From contig JAOALB010000216.1 in the NCBI GenBank assembly GCA_025331125.1, forward strand, positions 1 through 64,000: a stretch of DNA of 64,000 bases, read 5' to 3'. Below are positions 11,365-24,142 of this stretch, piece after piece. Source of the stretch: Mycogone perniciosa (taxonomy: Eukaryota > Ascomycota > Sordariomycetes > Hypocreales > Hypocreaceae). The notes under the pieces were generated by a model. That model was not told the DNA's origin, did no database searches, and saw only the letters and a list, made by a program, of their open reading frames with translations. The first letter of the stretch is position 1, and every line of letters begins with the position of its first letter. The position numbers and the translations under genes were made by a program.

Positions 11365-12235
11365 TTTGACGGTCGAAGACTGGGAATTGAGGAAACGTGG
11401 GAAGCTGCCGGGGAAAATTGTTGGAGTTCAACGACGCGATAGCATATGCATCTTGGAGAGAAGAAAATTTTGACGCGCGCATGCACGCGATTTAAAGTGG
11501 AGATAGCAGTGCCTACCGATTGGCCAGGTTCACTTAGCAAGGTCTCCACCTTTAGCTCTCGCTACGAGCCGTATCAGACTGAGCCACGAACAAGCAGTTT
11601 GGCAGTTAGGTAACTAAAAAAAAAGCAATACCATGTGCTACTACTATTTAGGTCTGGTGCTACTAGTACTGTAAAAAGTGTCTCAGAATAGTTACTCCGT
11701 ACACTGCATTAAAATATCCCACTTTGATAGTAGTATCTGATTCTTATGACATGCGAAGTACGGAGTACTCCATACAACATTGCGGTACTTGGTACTTCGT
11801 ACACTTATTTTTATGGAAATTTCCGTGGGAAAACATGTATTACCCGATTCTTGCTTCAGGCTAGTGCATAGCAATAACGTTGATAACCAAACATGATTAT
11901 CCTGCACCCAGGTTATGCAAACAGCAACTATGACATCAAGTGCTCTGTAAAGACATTACGGAACCCATGCCCTATACCCTATATAAACTCACTGGCAAAT
12001 GCTGAGCATAGATATCCCACGCGATGCGATTTTCTTTCCTGCCGTGATCAGTTTCACTTGACACGAACATATATACATCGGTTGTTTAGGGCCCCCTGTC
12101 CCCCGGACAGTTCCTCCATCCATCCAAAATCCAGACTTCCATCTGTATGTGATGTGTTGCAAGTTGTCTTGGGTCCCAAAATGACCTGGGTCCGTAGTGT
12201 GGGCAGCCTGCCATTGGTGGACCCAAGTAGCAAGT
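11365..12235. other. Promoter side of CTP synthase, motif-bearing spacer
   Basis: No gene is supported. Several copies of the recurrent motif occur here: TTACTCCGTAC near 11692, GGAGTACTCC (perfect palindrome) at 11762-11771, and TACTTCGTAC near 11793. The part next to 11364 must hold the CTP synthase promoter. The remainder lies downstream of the small secreted protein gene. Confidence 0.4.
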
Positions 12236-12529
12236 TTATGGACACGAGTATAGTGATCCATCCCATCTGAAGTAGGCCGTCCGGGGGCATGACCGAAGGT
12301 CGTTCTCTCGCCTCTCGTACGCTGGGTTTTTGGGACAGCCCGGCGCTTGGCTCGTCGGTGCAGGGCAGACAGGGTTTGCACAATTGCATCCTCCGCCGAC
12401 GGGGATGGAGGGCCTGACGGGAATGTAGGGCCTGATAGGAATGAATAGAGGTCTTCTACAAAAGAAGAATGAGACGGACGGGCCAGCAAGCATAGCTACT
12501 GCCGCCAGGTACACAAGGAGCAACTTCAT
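12236..12529 (-). CDS. Small secreted proline/cysteine-rich protein 1
   Basis: This single-exon frame has 97 residues. It starts with a clear signal peptide (MKLLLVYLAAVAMLAGPSVS). The mature part opens with FFFCRRPLFIPIRPYIPV, followed by CxC and CP-rich repeats and a C-terminal SLYSCP. The same architecture occurs 1.3 kb away at 13821-14129 on the same strand (SASFFF..RILIPI, CP repeats, SVCV end), so the two are diverged tandem paralogues. That pairing is the best argument that both are real. An upstream in-frame ATG exists, but the signal peptide supports the start at 12529. Function is unknown; a cell-wall-associated or effector-like role is possible. I know no named family for it. Confidence 0.68.
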   Translation of the reverse strand: MKLLLVYLAAVAMLAGPSVSFFFCRRPLFIPIRPYIPVRPSIPVGGGCNCANPVCPAPTSQAPGCPKNPAYERRENDLRSCPRTAYFRWDGSLYSCP

Positions 12530-13820
12530 GGCTATTGATCTGAAAGCCTGAATATGCTGTTTGGGTTCAAGCAAATATGTAAAATTCGCAAGTTCATAGC
12601 GAGATTCGAAGAGCTGAAGCAGCCTTCCACTATTTATATAGAATGAGCGGTTAGATGTGGTGTTTATGGGCCGTCTCTTTGGGAATTGGGCTTTCTAGAA
12701 CCGACGTTGCTTTGGGCATTCGGTACGTACCTCATTCGAGAGGAATGTTAGATGCTACCGTAACCGAGCTTAGATATCAATGTGTCTCATGTACTCTGTC
12801 GTCTGACTCATAGTAATCTGTGCCGAGACATAAGCCGAGACGTAGTACTCCGTAGGCATAATCTAGATCAGTCTTGACAACTTTATATCATGTCCTATCA
12901 TATATCACATGCAGAAATACTGACAGCACACCGTTAGTGGCTAGCTGAAACTGACCCCACTGTTAATGGAAGTCCTAGCACCCTACGAGTATGGAGTACT
13001 TCGTATACTACCCACAAAAGTTAAAAAGAGTTAGACGCAATCACATAGTCAACATGCATCTCACAATAAAGGCTGGAAAACGATGCATTAAACTTTCCTC
13101 TCTGTTGACTTTCATCAATAAGTCTCCGTATTAACCTTGGCATTATGACTACTTTCCTTGCCAGCCAATCCATGCATGGTGCATGAGAAACCGAGCACTG
13201 TCGGAAGATGTCTGACCTAATACCACGTCAGAACAAAGCCTTCTCATCCTATGTCTCGACCAACTTTCAGCCGTCTTACGCAAAGCCTATGCGAAGTACT
13301 TCGTACAAGAGCTGTATTATCCAACGAGGTACTTCTTACAGCAGGTTCATGTTTATAGATCTGTAGAGATGTGGCTATGCTTTGAGGTACAGACCGTACT
13401 TCGTACAGAGAGTTATGCCAATCTGGTGGTGATGGAGTTACACGATTATTTAATGTCAAGATTGGTGTTCAACTACGTACTGACTGAGAGTCTGAGACTG
13501 GGGAATAGCAGAACAATTGTTTCGTGGCTCACTTTACTCCTTCACTGTATTCATTGCAATTCATCAACATCCAGGGAAGCCGAGGGAGAATCGAACAAGT
13601 CCATTGAAAAATACAGTTAAGTCCACATTCCCACTGCGCCCCCTTTCCCCTTCCCCCTCCCCCTCCCCCGCCCCCGCCCCCGCCTATATCTCCCACCTCC
13701 ACTACTATGAGCCGATGCCTGTAGTATTTCCGTTTGCCCATGCAATCTCGACTTTTAAAAAATAGGCCCGGATGATTTCCGAGCCTATGTTGTCGTGTGC
13801 TTTCCCGTGTAGGCCGGTTC
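12530..13820. other. Spacer with palindromic motifs and a polypyrimidine run
   Basis: No coding region is supported. It contains the densest set of the TACTTCGTA/TACTCCGTA motif: near 12845, 12991-13006, 13291-13306 and 13397. One is a perfect 12 bp palindrome CGAAGTACTTCG at 13292-13303. A C-rich polypyrimidine tract lies at about 13636-13685 on the plus strand. Confidence 0.5.
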
Positions 13821-14129
13821 CTAAACACAAACACTTAAAGTCCCGGCATTGTTGAATGCTACATCTGGGCGGCCGAAGTTGTTTAAGCAAAATTCAATGG
13901 CGTTGTGTATCTTGGTGTATTCGATAGGAGCAATGCAGTCTGGTGTGGGACAGTTTTGCTTCGGACAGACAGGCACAGGACAGGCTGGAGTGGGCGATGT
14001 GCCTCCACCACCGCCACCTCCTCCTCCGCCGATAGCAATAGGGATGAGAATCCGATGCCTGAAAAAAAAGGATGCGGAATGGCCAGAAAAGGCGACGATA
14101 GCCACGAGACAGGGTAACAAAGATCTCAT
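13821..14129 (-). CDS. Small secreted glycine/cysteine-rich protein 2
   Basis: This single-exon frame has 102 residues. The signal peptide MRSLLPCLVAIVAFSGHSAS is followed by FFFRHRILIPIAI, a run of ten glycines encoded by a GGN repeat, CP-rich repeats (PTPACPVPVCPKQNCPTPDC) and a tail ending AGTLSVCV. It is paralogous to the gene at 12236-12529: the FFF-R-LIPI block, the CP spacing and the Y..N..C...F..G.L..C tail correspond. The polyglycine run is repeat-encoded and likely variable in length. It would be extracellular; function is unknown. There is no frame damage. Confidence 0.7.
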   Translation of the reverse strand: MRSLLPCLVAIVAFSGHSASFFFRHRILIPIAIGGGGGGGGGGTSPTPACPVPVCPKQNCPTPDCIAPIEYTKIHNAIEFCLNNFGRPDVAFNNAGTLSVCV

Positions 14130-15012
14130 TATAGAGGATTATTTGGGATGGAATTGTAAAGATGAGTGTGGTCGCGTCGACATAGCCTCACAAGAGGTGA
14201 CTAGGAACTTTGAAATGCGTGGTGGACTACAATCATATATTAAGGTCGGGTACGGAGTAGAGGGAGAACAGCCAGCTGCATGACTAGATTAGCTAAACAT
14301 GCTCCGCCCACCTCGATGTATACGCGTAGTAGAAAAAAGAACAAGAGTCGTACGAAGTGCCTAAACAAGCTTTGGACCACGTCGCGGCTCAAGTCACTCG
14401 GGCTATATTAATAGGCACTGGCTGCATAACAGCATATATTACTATACTTATTAGTCAGTGGAAATCAAAAGTAGTAAATCCTGCATATGTTGAGAAGCAT
14501 ACGACGCCACTGTGGATGCTATCCAATACCTTGATAGGTCATCGTAGAGCCCCCATCTGACTCAGTTACGAAAATGATTTCTCTCCACCACCACCAAGGT
14601 AACACTGCAGCAGAGACGGGATAAAAGAGAAAAAAACGTACGATGTCGTAGCGAAGCTGAGAAGCCAGCCAAGAAAGGGTATTGAGAGACAGTCAGCCAT
14701 GCAGTCATGTGTCTGAAATGGTAAGCTGAACTGATCTTGGCAATGTGATGTGTCTAAGATATTTGCCTCCGCAAATGTAGATGCCGCGCGGCCAACGAAT
14801 CATTCTGTTTGAAGCGACCACGTAGCCCTTCGTCTTTCTGATGAATGGGCTGAATAGGCGGCCAGATGCCCACTGAATTATGGAAAGCCGAGGTCACCAT
14901 TATCCAAGTCTTTTGCTTTAAAATCCGGTGATCCTCCTTCTCTTCCAAGATTTATATTCCATTGTGCAACAGATTCTTCCCACAAATCCAACTCTTCTTG
15001 CAACCTATCAAG
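14130..15012. other. Gene-free divergent spacer
   Basis: No supported gene. It contains recurrent-motif copies near 14250 (TACGGAGTAG) and 14351 (TACGAAGTG). It lies between the divergent starts of small secreted protein 2 (minus) and the PAN-like protein (plus), so it should carry both promoters. Confidence 0.4.
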
Positions 15013-17077
15013 ATGAAAGTTGCACTTCCTTCAATTTTGTCCGTGCTGTTTGTGACTCAATTGACTGGCTATGTTGTCGCCCAACGCAAATACACATGCC
15101 CGGATGATAATGGACAGACGATCATTACGTATGTATACGCCCGTGTGATGACGCATTTTTTTGCCGAACGTCTAGCTTACAGTGATGATCTTAGGGGCAA
15201 AAAGAAATATGAGCTGAAGTGCAGCAAAGGCATCATAGGGCCGCCAATCGGTGGAGAGGAGAAATCATGCGGCACTTTGGCGGAATGCGCAGAGATGTGT
15301 GCAGCGAGCGCGCAGTGTTTGCACAGCACGTTCGTGGAAAAAACCAAAAAATGTGCTTTGAAAGATCAGAATCCTGGCACTCTTTTCGATCGTGCCGAAG
15401 TCTCAGCCTGGTTCTTTCTCGAGAATGTGTCTAATCCTCCTCCGCAACCTGAACCGGCTAAACCTCCGCCGGCTCAACCAACTCAACCAACACCAGGCGA
15501 CAACTCTCAAAAGCCCATTGGTGGCGGCCACAATAACCAGGGCTCATACAATTGTCCAGGGGACGATAAGAAGAAATACACGACGTAAGGCTACTTGGAT
15601 GGAGAAAGCTGCTGATTGCTAACAGATAACTAGAAATGGCATCACCTATCAGTTACTGTGTAACACAGGGCATGCGAAAACACACTGGAGATCTGAGCCC
15701 TGTCCAACATTAGAGGAATGCGCAGATCGTTGCTCCAAGGATAAAGAAGCGTTCAGTTGTGACTACAGGGCACAAGACAAGGTGTGCTACTTTAAGAAAC
15801 GGCCTGCCGAGACGGTGCCCTGGGGGGATGGACATACCTGGTTTCCCAGCCCATGTCTCAGTGTGCGTGAGATGCATGCCAAGAAAGATCCTGAAATCGC
15901 TACGATTAAAGATCTTAGCTGTCCAAAGGGTACGTCTTAATAACAGCAACACCTTTCCCTCCTACTTTGCTAATAATTCTGTTAGATGATGGAAAAATCT
16001 TTGAGGGTTCTGATGGCACCTGGTTTTATTTCCAATGCTGCACTGACACTAACGCAGCAAGTGTCGTCGACCAGGGGACGGCATCAAGTCACGAAGACTG
16101 CGTTAACAAGTGTGTCGCGGATAAAAAGTGTAAAAGGTAGGTGAAGTCCCTCTGTTGTTTTTATCGATTGCTTACAAGTAGCTACAGTGTCGCTTATGAC
16201 AGCACTACCCCTGTGGATAACTGCAGAATGTATGGGAATGGCATGTTTTCTACGACCAAGGCCGAGGGAATACACCACGCTTTTGTCACCTACCCTCCCG
16301 CGAAGGAGCCGGAGTTGACAAAGTCGAAGCTATGTTCGACTGAGTGTCCTCATGCAGAGGGCCAACTCTTCGTCAGTGCCTCTGGAGAGGTTAGTCATAT
16401 CGCTAGTTCTAGATGCTATGGACGGTTGCGAGAATGTTACTAACTCTGGATGTTTGCGCATTATTTAGAACTACTTGATGTCCTGCAACAAACGCCACGG
16501 CACAAAATACCTCAAGGTTGATCGTCGCGATTCCTTTGAGGCATGCATGACTGCTTGCGCGATCATGCCCGAGTGTCGTAGCATGGACTACGAACCTCGC
16601 ACCCAACGTTGTTTCTACAGTAATAATGCCAACCAGCCGTCCATCTCTGCCAATGCATTCCTCAGCGCGCATTCTCTCGGCTGCGCTGGTGCTTGCTCGT
16701 CTTGCAAGAAGGGTTGTGATCAGACCAGCAAAGACGCGCTGCCAGCTGATGCGGTGAGTTGTCCCGATGACACTGGCCGCCTACTGGTAGCAGGCGGAGA
16801 AGAAATGCGTCTGCGTTGCAGCCACTGCTGGATCAGTTCGACTGCCTCAATCAAGCTGAATTCCGCAGTCAAGAGCTTGGCTGAGTGTGCCAAGGTTTGT
16901 GGCGAGGATGAATCTTGCCATGGAGCAAATTGGATAGCGTCCAAGGGATGCAGCATGCATCCAAAGATAGACAGTAATGGGGCTGCGCCGACTATGAAGC
17001 GAAGTGCAGAATGTGATTCGATCACTCCATTGACGAGAAGCCTGGCGGATTACAAGGAGGACGACATTAAGGACTGA
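15013..17077 (+). CDS. Secreted cysteine-rich protein with PAN/apple-like repeats
   Basis: Six exons (15013-15128, 15183-15584, 15634-15929, 15986-16136, 16182-16389, 16469-17077), all GT-AG with consistent phases, give 593 residues. There is a signal peptide (MKVALPSILSVLFVTQLTGYVVA). About five diverged repeats follow. Each opens with a CP(D/G)D- or ECPH-type motif then G, continues with Y.L.C, and has spaced cysteines in the AEC...C...C..S style of PAN/apple domains (for example TLAECAEMCAASAQC and SLAECAKVCGEDESC). A Pro-rich linker follows repeat 1. PAN domains bind proteins or carbohydrates, so an extracellular or wall-bound adhesion or binding role is likely. The C terminus is acidic (DYKEDDIKD). 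Its neighbours are two small secreted proteins, making a small secretome group. There is no frame damage. Confidence 0.88.
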
Positions 17078-17489
17078 GTTATCTCGGTAAGGAGTTGGTG
17101 AGGAGGGGATCATACGATGGATAAGTTGTACAATTAGTATAGCAAAATACTAGCTTCTCCCTACTGACAAAATGCGACAACCCGTGCGGATCTCGCTACA
17201 TTACCATTTTGGGATATCATAGGCTAGCATAACCGGACGCCTCTTAATCTGGTTAGCAGATGTCTTGGATATTTTTGGTCATTTTCTACTGACTTGGTGT
17301 TGCATGGGGCACCCACCCTGTGCGAGGAGCAACAGGTAATAATGTTCATAACAATATATTTATGTACATATGCCCACGAAGTACTCCGTATTTATTCAGC
17401 CATATTCCGTTGGTCATGAGGGTAGAAATTCAATTTCGGCTCCCTTTCCTTGGCTAAACAGACCAGCTCACTGCCACCTAACATCAAGA
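17078..17489. other. Spacer before the AT block
   Basis: No coding is supported. One recurrent-motif copy (GAAGTACTCCGTA) is near 17379-17390. Confidence 0.35.
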
Positions 17490-17900
17490 AAGGTAGCGCC
17501 TATCCGACCACGCAATACACATGGGCGCTTATTATGGCTCCATCGCGCAATATCGCCGCCGTCAATGCTGCGTTAAAGGCTGGCTACGCGTGGCAGAGCG
17601 GACTGGTAACGGTTCATGGAGTAAGTAAGGAGGAACTCTTTCGCAGCAATCTGCACGTGCTGAGCGCTCGCTCGCTCACTATAGTTAGGTAGTACCAAAG
17701 ACCTAGAACGGATGAAGAGTTCCGCGATGCTAGTCAATGTCTCGTGGTCCGCTGATTGACCAACCTACGCTTCTCAACGCGCTAGAGAGTAGGGCAACAC
17801 GCAATATTGCGTTAGACGTATATGGCATTGAGCCGTTGCCGCAGGTGTTCACGCCTAGTCACCACGGCGCATATAGAATACATGGACAAAAGTTGAATAA
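17490..17900 (+). pseudogene. Decayed D-isomer-specific 2-hydroxyacid dehydrogenase
   Basis: Two blocks of the family survive. At about 17500-17620 TWALIMAPSRNIAAVN...LKAGYAWQSGL matches the segment before the Rossmann domain. At 17691-17860 TKDLERMKSSAMLVNVS, then RGPLIDQPTLLNALES and IALDVYGIEPLP, match the C-terminal part of the NAD-binding domain. The intervening region with the GxGxxG nucleotide loop is missing. A single-base frameshift separates LVNVS from RGPLID near 17740, and the C terminus dissolves after EPLP. Catalytic function is therefore lost. It sits at the very edge of the AT-rich block, consistent with decay next to heterochromatin. Confidence 0.75.
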
Positions 17901-18896
17901 ACACACAGTACAGAGTACACTGAGATGGCCGAGAACATCAAGCGCTGACTTAAAGGTAAGGAAATTTTCGCATCACATTACTTAATCTATAGCGTAGCTG
18001 GATATGCCAACACTGTCACTCTTCTAATCTAATCTATTTATAATACTTTTTTACTTTCTGTATATATAAAGTAGGTGGTCTAACTTTATTGCTTTTTACT
18101 TTATATTACTGAAGGCATTAATTAGCTGGTGTTTATATATTAGTGATAGAAAAATATATAAGTAAAAGTAAAGTATAGACAGTCTTGAAATGCTAGGTTC
18201 GACCTAGCTTTAGCTTCTGCAACTATTAATATTTTTCCTATACTCTTTTAACTTATATACCTTAAAGCTTTCTCACTTACCTAATTAAATATTTATCTGC
18301 TTTATTAAGTATATTACCCCTTAATATAAGGCTAGAATTAGAGAATTAGGTTATAGTGGCTATAAGAGGGGGTAAAGTTTTAAAAAGCTGCGTAAAGTTT
18401 TTATTTAAGAGTTAAAATAATAAATAAAAAATAAACTAAATTCTTTAACTAGTAAACTGTTATATAAGTTATAAAAATTTTATATTAATAAGAGGTTTTA
18501 AATATATAGAGAAAAGGGTATCCTATTAAGACAATAATATTTTATAAAGGCTGCACTTAAAAGTAGACTACTCTTTAATTAATAAATATAGCTGGCGGCT
18601 AGTTTATATAGACTGCCGATATAAAGTCCTTTCCTCTGCTATTTTAATATTATATCTAGTTATAAATATATTAATAGGTTATAATATATACAGTTTATAA
18701 GAATAACCTGTAATCTAGTTAACTTAAAGTTGCAATTATTTATAAAGGATTACTATATAGTATACTAATAGGATAATCTTTATTTAATATTAACTGTTAA
18801 AGAAGGAATAAAATTGCTTTACTGCTAATTATACTGTCTAGGGTTATAGATCCCTTTATAGAATTTATAATAAGATATAAAGCTTAAAGAGGCTAT

Positions 18897-19277
18897 TTAT
18901 AATAATCTAGGTTAATTTTTAAAAGATAAACTAAGGTTTATAGGTTTATATAAATAAAGAGGTTAAAGATAAATATTAAATAAGGCAATATAGTTATGAT
19001 TCTATAAAATAGTCAGTTCTAATAAATGCAATTATTAATAACTATTTAAATAGCTATATTAAATAAATAATAAACTAGTTATATATATATAAAGGAAATC
19101 TATATATAATTATTAATATTTTGATAGGTATTACTATAACAATATAGTTATTAAATAAATAATTATATATTTTAATATAATAAATATTTAAATAATTACT
19201 TTTTAGTAATTAATTAATATAATTAATATTCTTTTATATCTTTATAATTTAATTTTTAATATAATTGAATTATAATA
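18897..19277 (-). repeat. LTR of retroelement 1, left copy
   Basis: It matches 23731-24142 along its length, including TGCAATTATTAATAACTATT and AAAGGAAATCTATATATAA blocks. It is the more mutated of the two copies. Confidence 0.65.
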
Positions 19278-22200
19278 TTATATCCCTTTTTTATTGATTT
19301 TATTTTTAAAATTCATTTAACTTTTTCCCTTTTTTTATATATAATATCTTTTTCTTTAACTATTTATTATATTTAATAATCTATAATTTATTTATATTCA
19401 ATTAGCTTTTTATTATTATAAATTTATAGATTTAATTAATATTAATAATTTTAATATTATATTTTATTTTTATTATTCTTTTTATAGCTTAAAGTATTAT
19501 ATAATTACTTTTTAAAATATAGTAGATATATTTATATTAATCATTTATATGATAATATAAAGGTTCTAGTAAGCCCTTATATATTTCCTTAAAGCTTTCT
19601 TTTTAATATTATAGTTAAAATTATTTCTTAATAAAAAATATTATTTTTAAATTATAATATTTTAATTCTATTAAAGAATAAATAAAAAAGCTTTTATTAC
19701 CTTATTATAAAGCATTCTATAAGGTTTAATTAAAAATAAATCAAACCTTAAATAATTTAAAATATTTTTATTATTAAAAATAATAGCTATAAATTAAAAT
19801 TAATAAAATAATTAAATATAAATTAAAATCTTTAACTAAATTGAAAGATTTAAAATAATAAAAATTAAAAGTCTTTTTAAAGGTTTAAAACTTTTAAAAT
19901 ATTAATCCTTTTACTTTTAATATTTTATTAAACCTTTTATTGAAAGGCTTAAATCTTAATAAGATTACTATAAAACTATTTAAAAATATTTAAAGTATTT
20001 TTTAAGTTTTTAAAGGTTATATCTTTCTTTATAGTTTTTTGATTTTATTGAATAAATTTAAATATTATTTAATAATATAAACTGATAAGTAATTTTTAAA
20101 ATAATATTTTTAATAAAATAAGGTTTAAGTTTTTTAAAATTTAATATATTATTTAATTATACTATTTTAATATTTAAAGTCTTTCTTTTAATAAATAATA
20201 ATATACGTAAACTATATATATTCTTTTAAAGAGTAATCCTTTTAATCTATATTTATTAATATACTTTTCTATTTCTTGATATAAAATAAAACTATATTTA
20301 TATTTTTTTATATAATTACTTTATATTTTGAATTTGAATTTATATTTTATGAATATATAAGCGTTTTTTTAATATTTTGTATATATTTACTATAAAGTTA
20401 TAGTTAATATGTATAACGTTAAATTTAATCAATTTTAAAATATTACTATTATAAAATATTTATATAATTAATAATTTCTTTATCTAATTATTTTAATTAA
20501 AATTAACATAGTTTTTTAAATAAACTTTAATATTTTAATTAATATCTTTTATATAACTATTTATTTATAAGCAATATATTATATTAAATTTATAATTTAT
20601 ATTTAATTAATTTATCAATATATATGAAAACTTAAATATAAAGTTAATTTTCAATTAAAAACAACTTTAATTAAAATTATATAATTGACTATAATAAACT
20701 ATAAAAATATATAAATTAATATCTTTATATTTATTAATTCTTTATATAAAAAGAATAAAAGTATTTAATAAATTAACTTATAATTATTAGAATATTATTA
20801 TATTTAATCTTTATTCTTATTTTAAAAAATAATAATTTAATAATAAAACCTAATAAAATTAATTTTTATAGTTATTTTAATATTAATAAAGGTTTAGGTT
20901 TATTATATAGTTTATATTTTAAAGGTTTAATCATTTTACAAATTATATAATAAAATAATATTTTATATTATTCTTTTAAGCTTTTAAACTTTAAAATACT
21001 TTCATATTTATTTATAGCTTTTACAAATACTTTGATATTTATATATTAAACACTAATTAACGTTTATAATTATATTTTTAAAAGTTTATTTAAAATCTAA
21101 CTTTCTTTTATTTTATTATTAAATTCCTTTTTTATTAACCTTTATATTTTTTAGATATTTATTATTATTTTAAGTAATATAATACTTTTTACTATTTCAA
21201 AGTATAATATTCTTATTCAATACTTTATAGATAGTATAAAGCGCTCTTTATTAATAATATCCTTCAAAAGTTTACTTTAAGATTAACTTAATATATTTAA
21301 TTTTTCTTCAACTATAATTAATTTATTTATTAAACATAATTATTTATTTATTTTTAAATCCTTTCTAATAAACTAACATATAATTATATTTTAAAGGGTA
21401 TTTTATATAATAAATCTATTCTTTTTAAAGTTATTACATTATTATAACGTATATAATATTGTTATAGTTCATATATACTTTAACTTTATATATTCCTTTT
21501 AATAAATAATATTATTATTTTTTAGGTATAAGAATAATAGTAAAGACTGTTTTATTATATATTAGATAATTTAATTTTTCATTATATAATACTTTAATAT
21601 AAAAACTTATAAAATATAGTTTATTATTTTTATCTTTTTAATTGAATTAAAGTCTTATAATAAAATTAAAAAAATATATTTTAACTTTTATTTCTTTAAA
21701 TAAATTAAATACTATAAATATAAACCTTTTTAGAATAAACTATTTAAATTTATTAAATATATTCTATATATTTAACGCCTATAAAAACATCTAATCCTAT
21801 TTAATAAATTTATAAAAGGTTTATATAATAGTCTTATAATTTTTAATATATTATTAATAATAATTCATGAATTTTAAAAAGCTTTAAACGTTTTTAATTA
21901 TTATTAATATAAAGCAATCGTTTATTATTTATACTTCTAATAAATTTATATAAATTTCTTTAAAAGTAATAATATATTTTAAAAAAGTAATTTCTTATAT
22001 AAAAATATATGTTTCTTTAATTTTATAAATGATTTAATATTTTATGGTATATATAATACTTTATAAATATATACTTTATATTTATTAAAAATATTTAAAA
22101 GAATTAAAGTATTATTTAAGTAATAATAGTAAAAGTCTTAAAATACTTTTTTAATATGTTAGTAATTACTTTTTAAAATATAATAATAATATTAATGAAA

Positions 22201-23730
22201 TTAAAAAGTATAATTAAATATTTAGATAAATTATATTTAATATTAAAATATAGTTATTTATATATATTTCTTTATAATTTCAATTAAACTATAAATACTT
22301 TCAAACCTTAATACTATAAATTAATTTCTATTATATAATCTATTTTATAATTTTATAATTAATAATAATAAAGTTTTATTTTTAATAATAATTTTATTAA
22401 ACTATTGATAGTTGATATAGTTTAATTCTTTTTTTAAAGTAATTATACGCAATTTATAGTTATAAATATAATAAAATTGCTTATTACTTTATTATTTATT
22501 ATATATATAATTAATATCTTTTAATTTTTATTTTTAATTTAAAATATAATAAATCTTTATTATTACTTTTATTATTTAATATTTTAAAAAATATAATTTA
22601 TTAATTATACTTTTATAGCCTTTTTAGAAATAATACTAATTATTTTGTAATTTTTTCTTTATATAAATTCTATAAATAATTAAAGTTTTTTAAAGTAAAT
22701 TTATACTTTATATACTTTTATATTTACTACTTTTAAAGTTTTTCCTGTAAATAAATAATATACTTATCCTTTTAGCAGTATATATAATTTAGCAATAAAT
22801 ATAATATATTATTAGTGTATTATAAATATTACTTTTATAATTTATTTTATTTATATATAATATAGTTTAAGCTATTACACTTTAAATAGTTTTATTAATT
22901 ATATTTAAACCTTTGATTATAGTAAAAATATTACTTTATTAATGCTTTTAATAGTAAATATAGTATATTTTAGCTTTATATCCTTTAAATTCTTATCGTT
23001 AATAATATTCTTTTAAAGTTTTAATATTATATAATTATAATTTATTCTTTAAAAGTATTATAATTTTATATTTATGCTAAAAAGGAAAATAAAATCTTAA
23101 TTAAAAATATGTTTTATTTTCTTTTCTCTTAAAAATATATTATATATTTATATATAATATAAATAATTTAAAATATAAAATTATACTTTTTACAAATAAA
23201 GTTATTTATAATATAGTCTCTTTATATATAAAAATATATTAAGACTTTATATATAGTTAAAGTAACTAAAATAACTTTAATAGCTATTTTATTATTAGTT
23301 TTATTTTATATATAAAGCTATTTATATAGCTATAGGTTTAATTTATTTTATTATATATTTATAATAATCCTTTCAATTACTTTAACATATTTCCTTTAAG
23401 TTACTTAAAAGCTAAAAAGACTTTATTAATCTTTATATTAAAGTTAATTAAAAAGTAAATAAAGCAATTATATAGTTAAGTAAAAGATAGTTAAAATATT
23501 ATAATACTTTTATTAAAAAGGCTTCCTTTATATAAATATATAGTTATTTGATTTTATTAACTTTATCTTTATTATTACTTTTACTTTTATTATTACTTTT
23601 ATTATTATTTTACTTTTAATAAAGAGGTAGAATAAAAGGTAAAATATTAAAGTTATTAAAATAAATATTATAGTAGATATATTTATAATATTACCTAAAA
23701 TCTTTAATAACCTTTCAAATAAAAGTTCTT

Positions 23731-24142
23731 AATATATAATAATTTAGGTTAATTTTTAAAGGATAAATTAAATGTTATAGGTTTATATTAATGAAAAGGT
23801 TAAAAATAAATATTAAATAAAGTAATATAGCTATAAGTCTATAAAAATAGTTTTAGTAAATGCAATTATTAATAACTATTTAAATAACTATATAAAATAA
23901 GTAATAAGCTAGTTATATATATATATATAAAGGAAATCTATATATAATTATTAATATTTCAGTAAATATTACTGTAATTACTATAATAGTATAGTAATTT
24001 AATAAATAATTATATATTTTAAGATATTAAATGTTTAAGTAATTACTTTTAGTATAGTAATTACTCTCTGATAATTAATTAATATAACTGATATTCTCTT
24101 ATATCTTTATAACCTAGTCTTTAATATAGTTAAGTTATAATA
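23731..24142 (-). repeat. LTR of retroelement 1, right copy
   Basis: Its terminal GTTATAATA corresponds, by C-to-T and G-to-A changes, to GTCGTGACA of the unmutated relative at the window start. Further relatives are at 38409-38784 (same orientation) and 38997-39407 (inverted). Confidence 0.65.

Larger units (their letters stand above)
18897..24142 (-). mobile_element. RIP-decayed LTR retroelement 1
   Basis: Two direct repeats of about 380-410 bp bound this segment (18897-19277 and about 23731-24142), both in minus orientation. They share the TCTAGGTTAATTTTTAAAAG-like start and the (A/G)TTATAATA end. The end is a mutated form of GTCGTGACA, so the LTR begins TGTCACGAC. The 4.4 kb interior is too AT-mutated to read protein. 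The right LTR directly abuts a truncated copy of another element at 24143. No target duplication is recognisable. Confidence 0.62.

Noticed and set aside
11989..12489. 166-codon minus frame overlapping small secreted protein 1
   Set aside because: It is a shadow frame of the secreted-protein gene. The signal peptide and paralogy support the other frame.
13849..14283. 144-codon plus frame with a run of prolines
   Set aside because: It is antisense to the glycine run of small secreted protein 2; polyproline is the mirror of polyglycine codons.
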